Positions 61,857 to 64,000 of a stretch of DNA of 64,000 nt are shown here, one piece after another. Under the pieces are notes generated by a model that worked only from the letters and a program-made list of their open reading frames with translations, ran no database searches and had not been told where the DNA came from. Made by a program: the position numbers and the translations under genes. The DNA is from a bacterium (GTDB lineage Bacteria > Hydrothermota > UBA3073 > JACQXS01 > JAQTXJ01), in NCBI GenBank assembly GCA_028716385.1, contig JAQUPX010000003.1:62001-126000 (forward strand), written 5' to 3'. How positions within the stretch are numbered: the stretch's first letter is position 1; every line of letters starts with the position of its first letter.

Positions 61857-62746
61857 CCATTTATTTTTGGGTATATTATATTAAACCTGTATTTGTAATA
61901 CATTCTCATTCCAAGGAATATAATAACCAATACCAGAGCAAACCATAAAAATTTCACAGCCGTCAAAAGGACAAGAATCGGTGCGCTTATCCTTATAGAA
62001 AGAAAACAATAAGTCAAATTACGCTTTATATACGCAAGCAAAAACAAGGGAATCGCTATAATAGAAGTAATCCCGCATAACCAGTCTTTCAGGTAAACAC
62101 AAAGTATGAATGAAACTATAACCAGTATAGTCGAAAACAAATATGCGTTATTCCCCATCAACACACCGGTAGTTATTTTCCCTGATTTTCTATCCCCTTC
62201 CATATCCGGGATGGTAGTATTTATGAACACCGCTCCAACCGCAAACAAATAAGGCAACGCATACAAAATGGTATCAAATGAAACGTGTCTCACTGCAGCC
62301 CAGCCAAGCGAAAAGGCAACCAATCCATACCCGAAAGAATTTGAGAAAAGGTCAAGAATCGGTCGTCCCTTAAACTGGAACGGCGGCACGGAATATAAAA
62401 TTCCGCCGATAAAGGATACGAACAGAAGCACTTTGAATCGTAAAGGATAAGGAATAGCGCATACAAAAGCAAGCGCAAACAAGAGAATAGCTTCTATCCA
62501 GGCTTGTTTTACGGAAATATACCCCTCCGGCAAAAGATAAAGTTTTTTGTTTATCCTGTCCGATTCGATATCCATAATCTGGTTTATGACGTAAATCCCG
62601 CCCATCATAAGAGTCGCAGAAACAAAAGCCAACACGGGTATACGTTGGGATATGCCTGTTCTATAAAAGCCAATTAGAAAGAAAGTCCAACCGGGGACAA
62701 GAAGCGTTGGACGCATCAAAAATATATAATCAAGAAAATGTATCAT
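61853..62746 (-). CDS. UbiA-family prenyltransferase
   Basis: 297 residues and about nine transmembrane helices. The two Asp-rich motifs are 'NQIMDIESDRINK' and 'DMEGDRKSGKI', which bind the polyprenyl diphosphate. The family makes quinones, haem, chlorophyll side chains or archaeal ether lipids (DGGGP synthase). The usual 'PxRPI' after the first motif is replaced by 'KKLYLLPEG'. A geranylgeranyl reductase-type gene lies upstream on the same strand, which hints at a lipid or quinone with a reduced isoprenoid chain. Its 3' end (61853) overlaps the -35 box of the next gene. Confidence 0.82.
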   Translation of the reverse strand: MIHFLDYIFLMRPTLLVPGWTFFLIGFYRTGISQRIPVLAFVSATLMMGGIYVINQIMDIESDRINKKLYLLPEGYISVKQAWIEAILLFALAFVCAIPYPLRFKVLLFVSFIGGILYSVPPFQFKGRPILDLFSNSFGYGLVAFSLGWAAVRHVSFDTILYALPYLFAVGAVFINTTIPDMEGDRKSGKITTGVLMGNNAYLFSTILVIVSFILCVYLKDWLCGITSIIAIPLFLLAYIKRNLTYCFLSIRISAPILVLLTAVKFLWFALVLVIIFLGMRMYYKYRFNIIYPKING

Positions 62747-63155
62747 ATATAATATCTTATACTAATTCAAACATATGGAACATTAATGATTTTATAATAT
62801 ATGTGTCCAAAGATTCGTATACCTACCGTCAGGCAGGTATGAATTACCCTGCCCTTTAGGACGGATAATAAAACTGCTGACTCAAATTCCTTTTTTAAAT
62901 TACCCTGCCCTTTAGGGCGGGGGTCTAAAAATACTAAAAAACTCTCTCGGGCTTTAGCCCAAAACAACCCACAACGTCCATCCACAATACTATATCGTTG
63001 ACGACGCATTATTTTCAATTATATGACATACGAAACTCTGCCTTTTGTTGCTGCAAACTTTACTCTACCTCCGTTTCGTATTCTCTTTCTGGTTTTGGAT
63101 TTTATCATTTTGAATCTTACACTTGTTGTTTAATGTCTGTTGCCGTGTTTTGTAT
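62747..63155. repeat. Intergenic, palindromes and 'ccctgccctttagg' repeats
   Basis: No gene. It contains tacctaccgtcaggcaggta (62819-62838) and two copies of taccctgccctttagg(a/g)cgg (62846 and 62899). The listed ORF 62767-63018 is a translation of these repeats. Confidence 0.65.
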
Positions 63156-64000
63156 TTAGCTTTTGAGCAAATTAAAGCCCATTTTTAAGAATCGCGGACT
63201 GAATTTAAGTATGCTTTTAATTACGTCTATTTCGTTTGGCATTTTAGTCAAATTATGACCGGCAAAGTTTTCTTTACAGAAATCAAACAGCAACTCAATG
63301 TCCGAATCCTTGAGTTTCATAGCTATTTTGCGAGCCTGAAGTTTAATCTTGAAATTCCTGCCTTCCCATTTTTCCCAATCTTTTTCGTATAGCTTAAGTC
63401 TTTTGATATCGTCTTTTTTTATGGCGTCGGCTGCGGCTTTACCTGCTAATTGTCCTGTCAGGAGAGCATTCCCGATACCGCCGCCGGAAATCGGGTCAAT
63501 CAGTCTGCCTGCATCCCCGACCAAACACACGTTATTTTTGACGAGAGTTTTTACGCCCTTGGAAGGTACCATACTCATACCTTCCGAGATTATGCTATAT
63601 TTCTTAAATCTCCACTTTAAAAAGTTATCGAGCACCGTTTTGGGAGATTCCCTTGTAATTGCAGGGCAAACTCCGGCTCCGACATTAGCAAGATATTTTG
63701 ATTTCGGGAATATCCAGATATATCCGCCGGGCACAGTTTCTCTTCCGGCGATAAGTTCGACTATATTTTCGGTTACTTCAGCCGCAAGCAAATACTCGCA
63801 GGTCGTCCAGAAATCTTTTTTCTCAAGTTTAGTATCAATACCCGCCCATCTGGAGACTCGTGAAAGTCCTCCATCCGCGCCGATAATTATTTTCGCATCT
63901 ATTTTACCTTTATTTGTATCTATGCCGGTTTTAGTCAAGCCGGTTGCTCTTGTTTTGACTCTTACTTCAGCCCCGGCTTCCGCTGCAAGTCCGGCAAGGT
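63156..64000 (-). CDS. Geranylgeranyl reductase-family flavoprotein (N-terminus beyond window)
   Basis: I read the frame past the track's TTG start to the window edge; 281 codons are visible ending at the stop at 63156. The upstream codons continue the protein ('LAGLAAEAGAEVRVKTRATG'). Signatures are 'IIIGADGGLSRVSRWAGI', 'GGYIWIFPKSKYLANVGAGV' and the FAD motif 'VCLVGDAGRLIDPISGGGIGNALLTG'. These match geranylgeranyl reductases (ChlP/archaeal GGR family), which hydrogenate isoprenoid chains. The N-terminal Rossmann GxGxxG is outside. It is encoded on the same strand as UbiA, which lies 409 bases further on. Confidence 0.85.
   Translation of the reverse strand, partial: LAGLAAEAGAEVRVKTRATGLTKTGIDTNKGKIDAKIIIGADGGLSRVSRWAGIDTKLEKKDFWTTCEYLLAAEVTENIVELIAGRETVPGGYIWIFPKSKYLANVGAGVCPAITRESPKTVLDNFLKWRFKKYSIISEGMSMVPSKGVKTLVKNNVCLVGDAGRLIDPISGGGIGNALLTGQLAGKAAADAIKKDDIKRLKLYEKDWEKWEGRNFKIKLQARKIAMKLKDSDIELLFDFCKENFAGHNLTKMPNEIDVIKSILKFSPRFLKMGFNLLKS

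Noticed and set aside
62767-63018. ORF of 83 codons on the minus strand
   Set aside because: It is a translation of palindromic repeats (KGQGNL and similar words) with no ribosome site.

Overview
The window is an AT-rich, gene-dense stretch of a bacterial chromosome, probably from an uncultivated lineage of or near the FCB superphylum (WOR-3/Stahlbacteria-like is my best guess, with low confidence). The reasons are secreted proteins with FlgD/type-IX-like C-terminal sorting domains, a PorV/PorQ-type outer-membrane protein, a Fibrobacter-type (FISUMP) lipoprotein, ECF sigma/anti-sigma control of an envelope protein, and abundant intergenic and even intragenic palindromic repeats of the kind common in metagenome-assembled candidate phyla. 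No rRNA, tRNA, phage, transposase or CRISPR array was recognised.

Layout: 1-6.5 kb holds housekeeping genes (truncated thioredoxin, GyrI-like lipoprotein, coaE, a small barrel protein, polA) facing a divergent tdh. 6.5-21.1 kb is one long leftward transcription unit for a surface glycan. It runs from a CDP-tyvelose-type epimerase through GT4 and GT2 transferases, a hexapeptide acyltransferase, five tandem paralogous GT-C (PMT/ArnT-like) membrane transferases with touching or overlapping ends, a DUF2079 membrane protein and a second polyprenyl-phosphate GT2. 21.3-28.2 kb goes right: ino1-tmk-ctpA-pyrB, ribD and a secreted FG-GAP protein. 28.3-34.2 kb goes left: ECF sigma, anti-sigma, a six-Ig-repeat exported protein, an Ig+barrel outer-membrane protein, and butyrate kinase. 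34.3-49.7 kb is mainly rightward: leuC/leuD, an HD hydrolase, secreted proteins, nadB, a PfkB kinase, cutA, an RCC1 propeller, a second leuC, and a HycI-HypF fusion. 50-64 kb holds a mitochondrial-type citrate synthase, a MEMO-AMMECR1 fusion plus a second MEMO and smpB, a serA/class V aminotransferase pair, cupin, PBP4-like DacB, a PorV-like protein, UbiA prenyltransferase and a truncated geranylgeranyl reductase.

How they work together: the glycan operon combines two enzymes that may charge a polyprenyl carrier with five membrane transferases that would use such donors outside the membrane. The ECF pair carries its own promoter motif (GGAACTT-N17-TCTAA), and the same motif (GGAACTT-N16-TCTAA) stands before the Ig-repeat gene. 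Several genes with no Shine-Dalgarno have a TTGAC-type -35 box 35-39 bases before the ATG, the distance expected if their mRNAs are leaderless.

Main novelty candidates: the five-gene GT-C array with gene-conversion patches, the ECF micro-regulon, the leaderless-promoter pattern, HycI-HypF with an in-frame insert built from unrelated palindromes, the MEMO-AMMECR1 fusion next to a second MEMO, and the UbiA/geranylgeranyl reductase pair.
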